Source of the DNA: Shewanella aestuarii
GTDB lineage: Bacteria > Pseudomonadota > Gammaproteobacteria > Enterobacterales > Shewanellaceae
Assembly: GCF_014647215.1 (NCBI RefSeq)
Contig: NZ_BMOT01000017.1
Span: forward strand, 1-38,493
DNA length: 38,493 nt
Direction: 5' to 3'
Both the position numbers and the translations under genes were made by a program. The notes beneath the pieces were generated by a model, which ran no database searches, was not told the origin of the DNA, and saw only the letters and a list, made by a program, of their open reading frames with translations. Positions 26,228 through 34,746 of the stretch are shown one piece after another; within the stretch, counting starts at the first letter, position 1; every line of letters begins with the position of its first letter.

Positions 26228-27293
26228 TTTGACCTCCTAGGTGATTATCACTTTGGAAGTTAACACTAGGGCGATATAAGGCCAACGCTTTTTGGCATGC
26301 GATACGATGTGATTCCCCTGAACTTTGAGTGAGGGTCTGATTATCAATGATCAAACCGAAAATTTGGTTTTTTTGAGCCAGATAATTAACCTGCCAACTC
26401 AGTTTGCTGAGACGTTGTTCCAGATCATGGCCTTGGGTATCAGCAAGCGACAACCAAACAGGCGCACCCTCGGGTTGGTTAAACTCTTTAGTTAGCATGC
26501 CTTTATCCTGCGCCCATTGCTTCCAGGCGACTTGCTTTAACGACTCACCAGCGACATAACTGCGTAAACCTGTGTAATCATCTACACCTGGACGAATTTT
26601 GCCATGGCTAATGTCGTTATTGTCTTCAGCTGCTTGACTGGTTAAATGAATATCGCACTCAAGTGGTGCGGCAAAAACCACCTGATGTAAATCTAAGTCA
26701 ACATATGACCAAGCTTTAAATAAGCCTAACGGAAAGTGCGACCACACTTTAATTCGCCCAGGAGTTAATAAGCCACGTTTGGGATTATCATATTGGACGG
26801 TTGCAATCGTTTGCTCTTCAGTGTGTTGTAATCTGATATGGCGTTGGCCAATAAACTGCATACAAATCTGTTGATGGGTAGTATCGCGGTGTTTTTGTTT
26901 AGCATGTCCGCTGAGCATTATTGGAAAAGTATGGGCTTGCTCGGCATAGGCATCAGCAGGGGAGATGGCATTGAACGTCAGTCCGGCTAGGTTTTTATAG
27001 CTGTAAAGAATACAGGTGTGAAACACACTGGCTAATAGCAGGCTAAGGCCAATGACTAAGTTGTTTTGATAATTGGTTCCCAATAAATACAGCAAAACAA
27101 TTAATGCCAACCAGGCTAAACCAAATGCACTCGGTAAGATAAAAATACCTTTGTGGCTTAGGGTCACTTTTTCTTGCGGTGGTAAACGTCTGCCTATCCA
27201 ACGAGACCATTTTCGCTTGGCTGCATCAGGAATAAGCCGCATTAACCAACTGGATTGGTCTGTTTGCTTAGTCTTTGCTTTGCGACTAAACAC
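26217..27293 (-). CDS. DUF58-domain membrane protein
   Basis: A 358-aa protein with two N-terminal membrane helices (about 50-72 and 77-97) and a DUF58 domain. Its signature GVDDYTGLRSYVAGE lies at 236-250, followed by SLKQVAWKQWAQ. DUF58 proteins are usually encoded beside MoxR ATPases and are thought to have a von Willebrand factor A-like fold. The frame begins with GTG, 12 bases after the MoxR stop, without a clear ribosome-binding site, so the start may lie slightly downstream (ATG codon 18 is in frame). The 3' end overlaps the transglutaminase gene by 11 bases. Molecular function unproven. Confidence 0.88.
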   Translation of the reverse strand: MFSRKAKTKQTDQSSWLMRLIPDAAKRKWSRWIGRRLPPQEKVTLSHKGIFILPSAFGLAWLALIVLLYLLGTNYQNNLVIGLSLLLASVFHTCILYSYKNLAGLTFNAISPADAYAEQAHTFPIMLSGHAKQKHRDTTHQQICMQFIGQRHIRLQHTEEQTIATVQYDNPKRGLLTPGRIKVWSHFPLGLFKAWSYVDLDLHQVVFAAPLECDIHLTSQAAEDNNDISHGKIRPGVDDYTGLRSYVAGESLKQVAWKQWAQDKGMLTKEFNQPEGAPVWLSLADTQGHDLEQRLSKLSWQVNYLAQKNQIFGLIIDNQTLTQSSGESHRIACQKALALYRPSVNFQSDNHLGGQNAG

Positions 27294-27305
27294 TGTGCAT
27301 TACCA

Positions 27306-28217
27306 TTAGCGGATTGGATTAACGCTAGCGAGTAAGGTGTCAGACAAAGCCTTACCTTGAAAAACACCGTGGGAGCTAATTCTGTGTTCTGTAACAGCAT
27401 GAAAAACAGCTTGAATATCTTCAGGCACAAGATAGCTGCGTTGTTCAATCACAGCCCAGGCTTTTGCGGCTTGTAATAAGGCTAGACTGGCTCGAGGTGA
27501 TAAGCCAGTAGCTTGTTTTTGCTCCCGTGACATTGCCACTAACGCGAGCAAGTATTTGAGCACTGCATCCGAAGTTGATACTTGGTTAACTTCGGCTTGA
27601 AGTGTTAATAACTCGCTAGGGTTGATGCATTGTTGAATGGGGGGTTGCTTATGGCCGTGCTGCTGATTTTTCAGCATGGTCATTTCAGCTTCCTGGCTAG
27701 GATAACCAATAGAAATACGCATCATAAATCGATCTAACTGCGATTCAGGTAATGCAAATGTGCCAGATTGATCCTGTGGATTTTGAGTCGCGATAACAAA
27801 AAATGGGTTTGGTAATGGATAAGTGGTGCCATCTTGAGTGATTTGCTGTTCCGCCATGGCTTCTAGCAAGGCACTTTGGGTTTTGGGGCTGGCACGGTTA
27901 ATTTCATCTGCCAGCAACATTTGGTTAAACACAGGTCCTTTATGAAAAGTAAATTGTTGCTGGTTTTTATCGAAAATTGACACCCCTAAAATGTCAGCGG
28001 GCAGCATGTCGCTGGTAAATTGGATACGCTGATAACTCATGCCTAAACTGGTGGCAATGGCATGGGATAAACTGGTTTTCCCCATGCCGGGTAAGTCTTC
28101 GATTAACAAATGCCCCTTAGCCAAAATACACGCCACAGCTAACTTTATCTGCGTGGGTTTACCTAGCAAGATGTGCTCAAGTTGATTAATTAGCTGCGTA
28201 ATAACGGTATGCGACAC
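27306..28217 (-). CDS. MoxR-family AAA+ ATPase
   Basis: A 303-aa MoxR AAA+ ATPase, a chaperone-like enzyme that remodels partner proteins, usually ones with von Willebrand A-like domains. Walker A LPGMGKTS is at 42-49, Walker B LLADEINRASPKTQ at 101-114, and sensor 1-type VIATQNPQDQSGTFALPESQ follows. An AAA lid domain with SPRASLALLQAAKAWA ends the protein. It starts with GTG, preceded by AAAGGAG six bases upstream. The DUF58 partner gene follows after 12 bases, and the lytic transglycosylase gene ends 38 bases upstream on the same strand. Confidence 0.93.
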   Translation of the reverse strand: MSHTVITQLINQLEHILLGKPTQIKLAVACILAKGHLLIEDLPGMGKTSLSHAIATSLGMSYQRIQFTSDMLPADILGVSIFDKNQQQFTFHKGPVFNQMLLADEINRASPKTQSALLEAMAEQQITQDGTTYPLPNPFFVIATQNPQDQSGTFALPESQLDRFMMRISIGYPSQEAEMTMLKNQQHGHKQPPIQQCINPSELLTLQAEVNQVSTSDAVLKYLLALVAMSREQKQATGLSPRASLALLQAAKAWAVIEQRSYLVPEDIQAVFHAVTEHRISSHGVFQGKALSDTLLASVNPIR

Positions 28218-28255
28218 TGGCGCTCCTTTGTGTTAACTATTTTGAATACCAAGTT

Positions 28256-30193
28256 TTAATAAACGTAATTCATCTCTTTGTCGCTAAACATACTGGCATT
28301 GGGATTATCATGCTGTTGATAAATCATCCGATAACTCAGCACTGCTTGAACATATTCACGGGTTTCAGTGAAAGGAATGGTTTCAATAAAACTCATGGCA
28401 TCTAATGAACCATTGGATACTTTTAACCAGCGTCTTACGCTACCTGGCCCTGCGTTATATGCCGCAGTTGCTAGCACGCGGTTATTGTCAAATTGCTTCA
28501 ATAATTCGGCATAATAAGCACTGCCCAACATCACGTTCACTTGCGGTTTATACAAGTCTTGTACGTCATTAAAGCGAATTTTGTTCTTTTTTGCGGTTTG
28601 TTTTGCCGTGGCGGGCATTAATTGCATTAAGCCACGTGCGCCGACACCCGAGGTCGCGTAATGGTTAAAGGCGCTTTCGCGGCGTGAAATTGCGCGGATC
28701 TCATTAATATCCACTTTGTATTTTTTACTGGCGCTAACAAATTCCGCATCGGCAGCTTTAGGAAAACGTAAGTTAAGCGCATCCCACTGTTGACCTTGAA
28801 TACTAGACTCAACACTTAAATCATACCAACCTTGTTCTAGGGCATATAAACCATATTCTGCGGTCATAGGACCGTCATGGCGACGCATCAGATAGATCCA
28901 CTCACTACGAGAATCTAAGAACTTATCTAATGCTCTTAATTCAACCACTCGCGCCAAACCTGCATCATCAAAAAGTTTCGCCCGAAGATTTGTATCAGAC
29001 ACTAATTTGGCATCGTTTAATGACAAGGGTTTTTGAATTTGTGTCGCCGCATTGAAGCCATAAAAATCACGTTGTTGTGCTAATGACAAAAACTGATCCT
29101 CTGACTGTCGTGGATCGGCACTCATTCTCGCTTGCCAATACTGCCAGCGTGAATTGGCCATAGCCTGTTGACTCAGTAACGGGAGATAGTTAGTCACAGT
29201 GGTAAAATCTTGCTGGCGGATTGCCCAGCGCATCCGCATTTCAAATAACTCGTCAGATGCCAATGATACAAGCGAATTATCAACATGACTTTTAAGATTA
29301 TCATCTTGATTGATTAACGCACGTCTTACCAAATAATGGTTTAACTGTTTGCTCTGTTCGGCGGAGAAACGATGTGCTTTGTTATATTTTACATATAATT
29401 TAATCGCTTGCTTTAGATCTTTTCTGGCTAACTTTCTCAGCCCAGCATCGACAATATCTGCCACAATAGGCTGCGAGCTACGAAAGCGTTTAGTGTGCCT
29501 TAACGAGTTAGGGTCTTTATATACTTTTAATAATAATGCGGCATCGTCACGGTGCTTGGTTATTTTGTTACTTAAATAACTAAGTAAACTTGATTGCTCC
29601 GCATTGAAGCTAAGCAACATGCGGCCCCAGATAAGTTCTTGAGTTCTATAACCCTCTTTGGCCCACTGATTAAATAATGGGTCACATTCTTTGGGACGCG
29701 AATAGCCATAAAGCCACAGTTTATCAGCGCCTTTATACGCCGCTTTTTTATCGCCCGTGGCTAACTGCGCCCTGAGGTGGTAACACTGCAAGCGCATATC
29801 GTTGGGTGAGTTAGGTGCAACGGCTAAAAAATCTTGCCAGCGCGACTGACTGCCCGCTTTCATCAAATAGCGATATCTTGCCGAGTTATATAACGGCATA
29901 GTATTGAATTCTTCGATAGCCGCCTTGGCTTTTGCACCTGGCATATTAAGGATATGGTCAATTTTGATATGATAATCAAGATAAATGGCTAAAGGATAAT
30001 CACCGAGTTGGGTTCTTAACTGTTGATAACGACCCATTTGTTTTGTATCTAAAGCTTTTTTTGTATCCAAATAAAGTTGTTGTTCGGGGGTATAAGCGCT
30101 GGCTGTGTTACTTAATAACACAGGTAAAACTAAAACAACTAGGGTAGTTGTTAGCATTTTAGATAAACATGCATGAATCCATGTAGTACGCAT
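28256..30193 (-). CDS. slt: soluble lytic murein transglycosylase
   Basis: A 645-aa periplasmic enzyme that cleaves peptidoglycan glycan strands to 1,6-anhydromuropeptides. A Sec signal peptide ends around SNTASA at 28-33. A long helical superhelix (about 34-470) resembles the U-shaped domain of Slt70. The C-terminal goose-lysozyme-like domain has the catalytic Glu506 in AISRRESAFN, the GVGARGLMQLMPATA motif (517-531), and TAAYNAGPGSVRRWL (576-590). The length equals that of Slt70. ATG at codon 13 is an alternative start that also gives a good signal peptide. It lies upstream of the MoxR module on the same strand and may be co-transcribed with it. Confidence 0.93.
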   Translation of the reverse strand: MRTTWIHACLSKMLTTTLVVLVLPVLLSNTASAYTPEQQLYLDTKKALDTKQMGRYQQLRTQLGDYPLAIYLDYHIKIDHILNMPGAKAKAAIEEFNTMPLYNSARYRYLMKAGSQSRWQDFLAVAPNSPNDMRLQCYHLRAQLATGDKKAAYKGADKLWLYGYSRPKECDPLFNQWAKEGYRTQELIWGRMLLSFNAEQSSLLSYLSNKITKHRDDAALLLKVYKDPNSLRHTKRFRSSQPIVADIVDAGLRKLARKDLKQAIKLYVKYNKAHRFSAEQSKQLNHYLVRRALINQDDNLKSHVDNSLVSLASDELFEMRMRWAIRQQDFTTVTNYLPLLSQQAMANSRWQYWQARMSADPRQSEDQFLSLAQQRDFYGFNAATQIQKPLSLNDAKLVSDTNLRAKLFDDAGLARVVELRALDKFLDSRSEWIYLMRRHDGPMTAEYGLYALEQGWYDLSVESSIQGQQWDALNLRFPKAADAEFVSASKKYKVDINEIRAISRRESAFNHYATSGVGARGLMQLMPATAKQTAKKNKIRFNDVQDLYKPQVNVMLGSAYYAELLKQFDNNRVLATAAYNAGPGSVRRWLKVSNGSLDAMSFIETIPFTETREYVQAVLSYRMIYQQHDNPNASMFSDKEMNYVY

Positions 30194-30303
30194 TTAAATG
30201 AGAATCTCCGCCTCAATACATCGTTTGCGATTAATTTTTAATTAGGGTTTTACACTAAACATTCATACCATAACACCATTAAATATTGATTAAATCCGTA
30301 CGG

Positions 30304-31794
30304 TTATCCTTCTGATTTATCCAATGACTCATCTAGCGCACGATTGAGTAATTGCTTATCGAATTGTTTACTCGTATCGACACCTAAACGCTGTAAAGTA
30401 TGTGCCTGACGAATTAAATTACCTTTGCCAGAGGCTAATTTAGCCATTGCTTGCTGGTAACTTTTATCTGCTGTGTCAAGCGCACGTCCTAGCTTTTCCA
30501 TGTCATCAACATGGCTGCATAATTTGTCATATATTTTAGCCGCTTGCTTGGCAATCGTTTGCGCATGTTGATTTTGATATTCATAGCGCCAAATATTGTT
30601 AATGGTTCGCAATGCCACCAATAAATTGGTTGGGCTAACTAACATAATATTCTGCTCTAATGCAAAATTTATCAAGCTTGGATCGTACTCAATCGCCAGT
30701 AAAAAAGCGGGTTCGACAGGAATAAACATTAGCACATAATCTAAGCTTTTTAGTCCATGTAATTTATGATAATCCTTTTGACTGAGTCCCTTGATATGTT
30801 GGCGCATTGATAAGGCATGATCTTTAAGCGCTTGTTCACGGATGTCTTCATCATCACTGTTAAAATACCGCTCGTAAGCGATTAAAGACATTTTGGCATC
30901 AATAACGACATCTTTGTTTTCAGGCAAGTGGACAATCACATCGGGCTTAAAGCGTTTACCGTCATCATTTTTTAAATCTTGTTGGGTGTCATATTCATGA
31001 CCTTCACGTAAGCCACTTTCTTGCAATACTCTTTCAAGGATCACTTCACCCCAATTACCTTGCTGTTTATTGTCACCTTTAAGGGCTTTGGTCAGGTTGA
31101 TAGCATCTTGGCTCATTTTTAAATTGAGCTCGCGTAAATGATTCAATTGGTGCTTTAACGCGCTGCGCTCAGATTGCTCATGGTTGTATGACTGTTGTAT
31201 TTGTTGCCTAAAGCCGTCTAGTTGCTGTTTTAAAGGCCCAAGCACGCCATCAATTTGAGTCACATTTTGCTGTTTAAAGTTTGCACTTTTTTCATCAAAT
31301 ATCCGGTTAGCTAGGTTTTCAAATTGAATTTTTAACCTTTCTTCAGCGGTTTCAAGTAGGCGAATTTTATCTTCAAGCGCTTGATGCTCAGCTGTAGCTT
31401 TCGCCATAATGGTTTGTTGCATGGCATTTGACTTTGATAGGTTTAACTGCGATTCCAACACTTTGCGGTTGCTGTCCTCGAGTTGTTGTTCCAAATGAGG
31501 AATACGCTCAACTTGTGCCTGCGCTCTGGCAAGTTGGCTAATATAAGATTCAAGCTTAGATTGCAGATGGTTTAAATTATCAACTTTATCATCTAACACA
31601 TCTTGAATTTGGCTCACTAAACGCTGTTGTTCGATAATCGTTTGTGTGGTTTCAGCTTCATATTGTTGCTTTAATTGTTCCCAGCGCTGACGGGTTAATC
31701 TTTGGTTTAATAGTGCGCCAACCAGTAAGCCTAAAAAAGCAATTGCAACCATAGCGGCAATTTGAGGTGGGGTAAAATCAACAGCGAATGGCAT
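30304..31794 (-). CDS. rmuC: RmuC-family DNA recombination protein
   Basis: A 496-aa RmuC protein. An N-terminal membrane helix (about 10-29) anchors it, a long coiled coil spans about 38-235, and a predicted nuclease-fold domain follows. Conserved residues are visible as GNWGEVILERVL (Glu250), KPDVIVHLPE (Asp285) and IDAKMSLIAYERY (Asp299, Lys301), a PD-(D/E)xK-like set. RmuC limits inversions at short inverted repeats in E. coli, but its biochemical activity is not well established. AGGTTAGGTT precedes the ATG. It is divergent from msrP, with 179 bases between them. Confidence 0.93.
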   Translation of the reverse strand: MPFAVDFTPPQIAAMVAIAFLGLLVGALLNQRLTRQRWEQLKQQYEAETTQTIIEQQRLVSQIQDVLDDKVDNLNHLQSKLESYISQLARAQAQVERIPHLEQQLEDSNRKVLESQLNLSKSNAMQQTIMAKATAEHQALEDKIRLLETAEERLKIQFENLANRIFDEKSANFKQQNVTQIDGVLGPLKQQLDGFRQQIQQSYNHEQSERSALKHQLNHLRELNLKMSQDAINLTKALKGDNKQQGNWGEVILERVLQESGLREGHEYDTQQDLKNDDGKRFKPDVIVHLPENKDVVIDAKMSLIAYERYFNSDDEDIREQALKDHALSMRQHIKGLSQKDYHKLHGLKSLDYVLMFIPVEPAFLLAIEYDPSLINFALEQNIMLVSPTNLLVALRTINNIWRYEYQNQHAQTIAKQAAKIYDKLCSHVDDMEKLGRALDTADKSYQQAMAKLASGKGNLIRQAHTLQRLGVDTSKQFDKQLLNRALDESLDKSEG

Positions 31795-31973
31795 AACCTA
31801 ACCTTTTGAAATAGAAACCAGATAAGGTTCGCATGACAATGTTTGCCCTGCAAGTATTATGATTAACAATTAAGTGTTTTTTGATTGGTTCGGTTATTTT
31901 TGAATCGAAATGAAATTTTATTGCGTATTAACCTGTCTTATGAATAACTTGCTAAATTAATTGAGGGAATAAC

Positions 31974-33008
31974 ATGACGAATAACACACGCTTTACGAAA
32001 GGGATCAAACGTCAGTCAGCCTGGGATTTAGCGGATAATCAGGTCACCCCAGAATCGGTTTTTAAAGACCGTCGCAATATTGTTAAAGCCTTAGGACTTG
32101 GCGCATTGGGTGCAAGTATTCCGGGCTATGTGCAAGCCGGTTTATTTGATTTTGGCAGCAATAAATCTACCTCTACATTTGCTACCAAGCCATTGCAATT
32201 TACCCAACCTAAAGCGTTTGTGATCCCAGAATCGTTAACACCTGAAAATAAAATTACTCGCCATAACAATTTCTATGAATTTGGCACCAGCAAACAAGAC
32301 CCTTTCGACAATGCCCAAGCGTTTAATGTTAACCCTTGGACTTTGCAAATAGATGGGCTTGTTGATAAACCCATTACCTTAGATTTGGATGACCTCACCA
32401 AACGTTTTGCATTAGAAGAGCGACGTTATCGTTTACGCTGTGTTGAGGCCTGGTCAATGGTTGTGCCTTGGGTTGGTTTTTCATTAGCCAGTTTATTAAA
32501 AGAAGCTGGGGTGAAGTCATCTGCAACGCATGTGGCATTTGAAACGCTATTTGACCCTGAGCAAATGCCAGGGCAAAAAAATCGTCTCATGGGCGGTGGA
32601 ATTCATTATCCCTATGTGGAAGGGTTAACTTTGGAAGAGGCCATGAATCCATTGGCATTTCTTGCTGTCGGTTTGTATGGTAAAACCTTACCACCGCAAA
32701 ACGGTGCGCCAATAAGATTAGTTGTACCGTGGAAATACGGTTTTAAAAGTATTAAATCCATTGTCAAAATTCGCTTAATGGACAAGCAGCCGCCGACCAG
32801 CTGGAATCAACTTGCGTCACATGAATATGGTTTTTATGCCAACGTTAATCCTGAAGTGGATCACCCAAGATGGTCACAGGCATCGGAACGCAGCATAGGT
32901 GAGGGCGGTTTGTTTTCTGCGAAACGTATTCCGACGCAAATGTTCAATGGCTATGGTGACGAGGTTGCTGGGTTATATAAGCAGCTCGATTTAAGGAAAT
33001 ATTATTAA
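31974..33008 (+). CDS. msrP: MsrP, catalytic subunit of periplasmic methionine sulfoxide reductase
   Basis: A 344-aa molybdopterin enzyme (formerly YedY) that repairs oxidised methionine in envelope proteins. A twin-arginine signal is visible around [12 protein letters not shown] (residues 32-43), and export ends near the AGLF at about 55-58. The molybdenum ligand is probably Cys156 in [35 protein letters not shown] and [12 protein letters not shown] are family hallmarks. A GAGGGAA ribosome-binding site precedes the ATG. The stop overlaps the msrQ start by one base (TAATG). The absence of a nearby regulator means its induction cannot be predicted here. Confidence 0.96.
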   Translation: MTNNTRFTKGIKRQSAWDLADNQVTPESVFKDRRNIVKALGLGALGASIPGYVQAGLFDFGSNKSTSTFATKPLQFTQPKAFVIPESLTPENKITRHNNFYEFGTSKQDPFDNAQAFNVNPWTLQIDGLVDKPITLDLDDLTKRFALEERRYRLRCVEAWSMVVPWVGFSLASLLKEAGVKSSATHVAFETLFDPEQMPGQKNRLMGGGIHYPYVEGLTLEEAMNPLAFLAVGLYGKTLPPQNGAPIRLVVPWKYGFKSIKSIVKIRLMDKQPPTSWNQLASHEYGFYANVNPEVDHPRWSQASERSIGEGGLFSAKRIPTQMFNGYGDEVAGLYKQLDLRKYY

Positions 33009-33610
33009 TGCGGATCACACCCCGGGGATTGTGGTGGTTAAAGGGTGGTTTGCATATCACCTTTATCTTGCCGGTATTGTACTTAGTTTATTTAGTGTTA
33101 AGTGACAATGCTGGTGGCGATCCGGTGCAATATATTATTCACTATACTGGCATGGGGGCTTTAAATAGTCTGCTGGCGGCGTTGCTGGTTTCTCCTTTGG
33201 CTAAATACCTCAAGCAAGGGCTGTTGTTACAAACAAGGCGCCTGATAGGCTTGTATGTATTTGCTTATGCCACATTACATATCTCGGCATTTATCAGCTT
33301 AGATTTATTATTCGCGTGGGCCTTTTTGCTCGAAGAAGTGATCAAGCGCCCTTATATACTGGTGGGTGCCGTGGCTTATAGTATTTTGCTTTCTCTCAGT
33401 GTGACTTCATTTATGGTTGTAAAGAAGAAAATGGGTAAGCGTTGGCAACAACTGCATAACTGGGTTTACCTAGTGGCTTTACTGGCACCCATTCATTTTT
33501 ATTGGTCAGTAAAATCAGAAATCATTGAACCCAGTATTTATATATTGATTTGTGCGGCGCTAGTTTATTTACGTAAACAAAAGCTTGCAAAATACTTACC
33601 GCGGGGTTAG
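33008..33610 (+). CDS. msrQ: MsrQ, heme-binding membrane subunit of the MsrPQ system
   Basis: A 200-aa inner-membrane protein (formerly YedZ) with six predicted helices that passes electrons from the quinone pool or a flavin reductase to MsrP. Histidines in the helices, as in YATLHISAF (about 94-102) and QLHNWVYLVALLAPIHFYW (about 148-166), are candidate heme b ligands, in the ferric-reductase-like arrangement. The start codon shares one base with the msrP stop, so the two genes are translationally coupled. The protein is of normal length. Confidence 0.95.
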   Translation: MRITPRGLWWLKGGLHITFILPVLYLVYLVLSDNAGGDPVQYIIHYTGMGALNSLLAALLVSPLAKYLKQGLLLQTRRLIGLYVFAYATLHISAFISLDLLFAWAFLLEEVIKRPYILVGAVAYSILLSLSVTSFMVVKKKMGKRWQQLHNWVYLVALLAPIHFYWSVKSEIIEPSIYILICAALVYLRKQKLAKYLPRG

Positions 33611-33623
33611 CTATTGATAAATG

Positions 33624-33650
33624 AGTCGCGTCATATTTAATGTCGCGACT
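33624..33650. terminator. hairpin between convergent msrQ and the small membrane-protein gene
   Basis: The arms AGTCGCG (33624-33630) and CGCGACT (33644-33650) form a GC-rich 7-bp stem, extendable by CAT/ATG past one mismatch. The right end touches the stop codon of the minus-strand gene. There is no strong T-run, so termination is inferred from its position between convergent genes. Confidence 0.55.
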
Positions 33651-33994
33651 TAATAATATAAGTGTAATCCTTTATCTCTTCTTGTTAAGCCATTGCAGCA
33701 ATAGGCTGCAAATAACGTAAAAATCATCACGCCAACCATAATACACGCCAGCCTGATCCAGGGGGCATCCACTGCCATACGCATTTGCACAAAATCTACC
33801 GTAGATACTCCCCAAACAAAAATACAGCCTAACACTAAGCCTAACTGTAATAATCTGGTCATTACGATATGTTTTATAAACATCAAACTCGGTAAGATTG
33901 CCGCAATAATGGCTAATTCAATCTGGTTGAATCGAAGAAAATGTGCACCAATTAATAAATAGGCGATTGAAATAATCAACACTCTCCACCACAT
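33650..33994 (-). CDS. small integral membrane protein of unknown function
   Basis: A 114-aa protein that I do not recognise. It is mostly hydrophobic with about four membrane helices, at roughly 4-22, 25-42, 50-68 and 83-104, joined by short loops, and has a charged C-terminus (NGLTRRDKGLHLYY). I chose ATG 33994 because GGAGGG lies six bases upstream; a TTG five codons earlier is in frame but would place that site inside the gene. It converges on msrQ and shares the hairpin between them. Nothing in the sequence assigns a role. Confidence 0.65.
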   Translation of the reverse strand: MWWRVLIISIAYLLIGAHFLRFNQIELAIIAAILPSLMFIKHIVMTRLLQLGLVLGCIFVWGVSTVDFVQMRMAVDAPWIRLACIMVGVMIFTLFAAYCCNGLTRRDKGLHLYY

Positions 33995-34254
33995 AAATAC
34001 CCTCCGCAATCAATTTTTAGTCATTCTACGCCCGATTAAAGCAGTATTATGTTTGCTTGTTCACATTTAATGGTTTTTGCTGTTGCTGTTGCAATCAAAA
34101 CGATCGTCAAGATTTTTATTTGCATAAAAGCTATTTAAAATCAATAGTTTGTTAGGTATTGTGCAATGGTGTTATTGAGGCATGTGTGATTTTTAGTCTT
34201 AACAGATCTCAGGCTGATTATTTAATAAGTAATGAAAGCAAAGGGAGGGGAACG

Positions 34255-34338
34255 TTGAAAAATCAACCTCAAAGTAAAAAACAGGTTCGCTTTATGCTGA
34301 ACCTGTTGGCATTAGTTGCAGTAAGCTTGTTGAGCTAA
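34255..34338 (+). CDS. candidate 27-aa single-helix membrane peptide
   Basis: A short frame with a TTG start, preceded by a very strong ribosome-binding site (AAGGGAGGGG, 34241-34250). The product has a basic, polar N-terminus (KNQPQSKKQVR) followed by a hydrophobic helix (FMLNLLALVAVSLL) to the end. This is typical of small membrane proteins and also of toxin-like or leader peptides. It lies alone between the small membrane-protein gene and the lipoprotein gene, on the opposite strand to both. The minus-strand terminator of the lipoprotein gene is encoded inside it. Existence is inferred from the ribosome-binding site and hydropathy only. Confidence 0.4.
   Translation: MKNQPQSKKQVRFMLNLLALVAVSLLS
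34274..34307 (-). terminator. rho-independent terminator of the lipoprotein gene
   Basis: Read on the minus strand, AACAGGTTC and GAACCTGTT (34299-34307 and 34280-34288) form a perfect 9-bp stem around a ten-base loop, followed by a run of Ts (34275-34280 in plus coordinates). It lies 57 bases after the lipoprotein stop. Confidence 0.85.
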
Positions 34339-34363
34339 ACTTGTGTAGTTAAGCTCTGGTAAA

Positions 34364-34606
34364 CTATTCTTGCTTACAGTATGCCTCAACATTGCTTTGA
34401 TTATGTTCAAAACCTGCTTGTTCAGCTAGCTCCCATGGTCGTTCACACTGATTGGTTTTCGCACACCACATATAACCTGCCGAGGCGACACAGCTGTGTT
34501 CATCTTTATCTGTACCAACTGTTGCAGGGCCTGTTGTTTCAGCATTTTCACTACATCCAATTAAAGATGTCACGAAAATTAAGCTAAGTAGGCTGATTTT
34601 TTTCAT
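34364..34606 (-). CDS. small cysteine-rich lipoprotein of unknown function
   Basis: An 80-aa predicted lipoprotein. The signal peptide ends in a lipobox, SLIGC, with Cys18 as the lipidated residue; the next residue is Ser, which favours the outer membrane. The mature part is short and holds four cysteines (39, 48, 54 and 77), enough for two disulfides, in a compact module CVASAGYMWCAKTNQCERPW followed by ELAEQAGF. I have an impression that GYxWC...CxRPWE modules occur in other small proteobacterial lipoproteins, but I cannot name a family. An AAGGAG ribosome-binding site lies eight bases before the ATG. It is monocistronic, with its own terminator. Confidence 0.8.
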   Translation of the reverse strand: MKKISLLSLIFVTSLIGCSENAETTGPATVGTDKDEHSCVASAGYMWCAKTNQCERPWELAEQAGFEHNQSNVEAYCKQE

Positions 34607-34746
34607 CAGTATGTTCTCCTTAGCCCATTAGGGGGAAAGCTACTTTTTTAATATTTTTCAACAAAAACAAGCAAATGATAACATTGTGCTAAACATATAG
34701 GGTCACTCCTGCTGCACCGATATCAATGATTTTGATGTTGTGCTGG

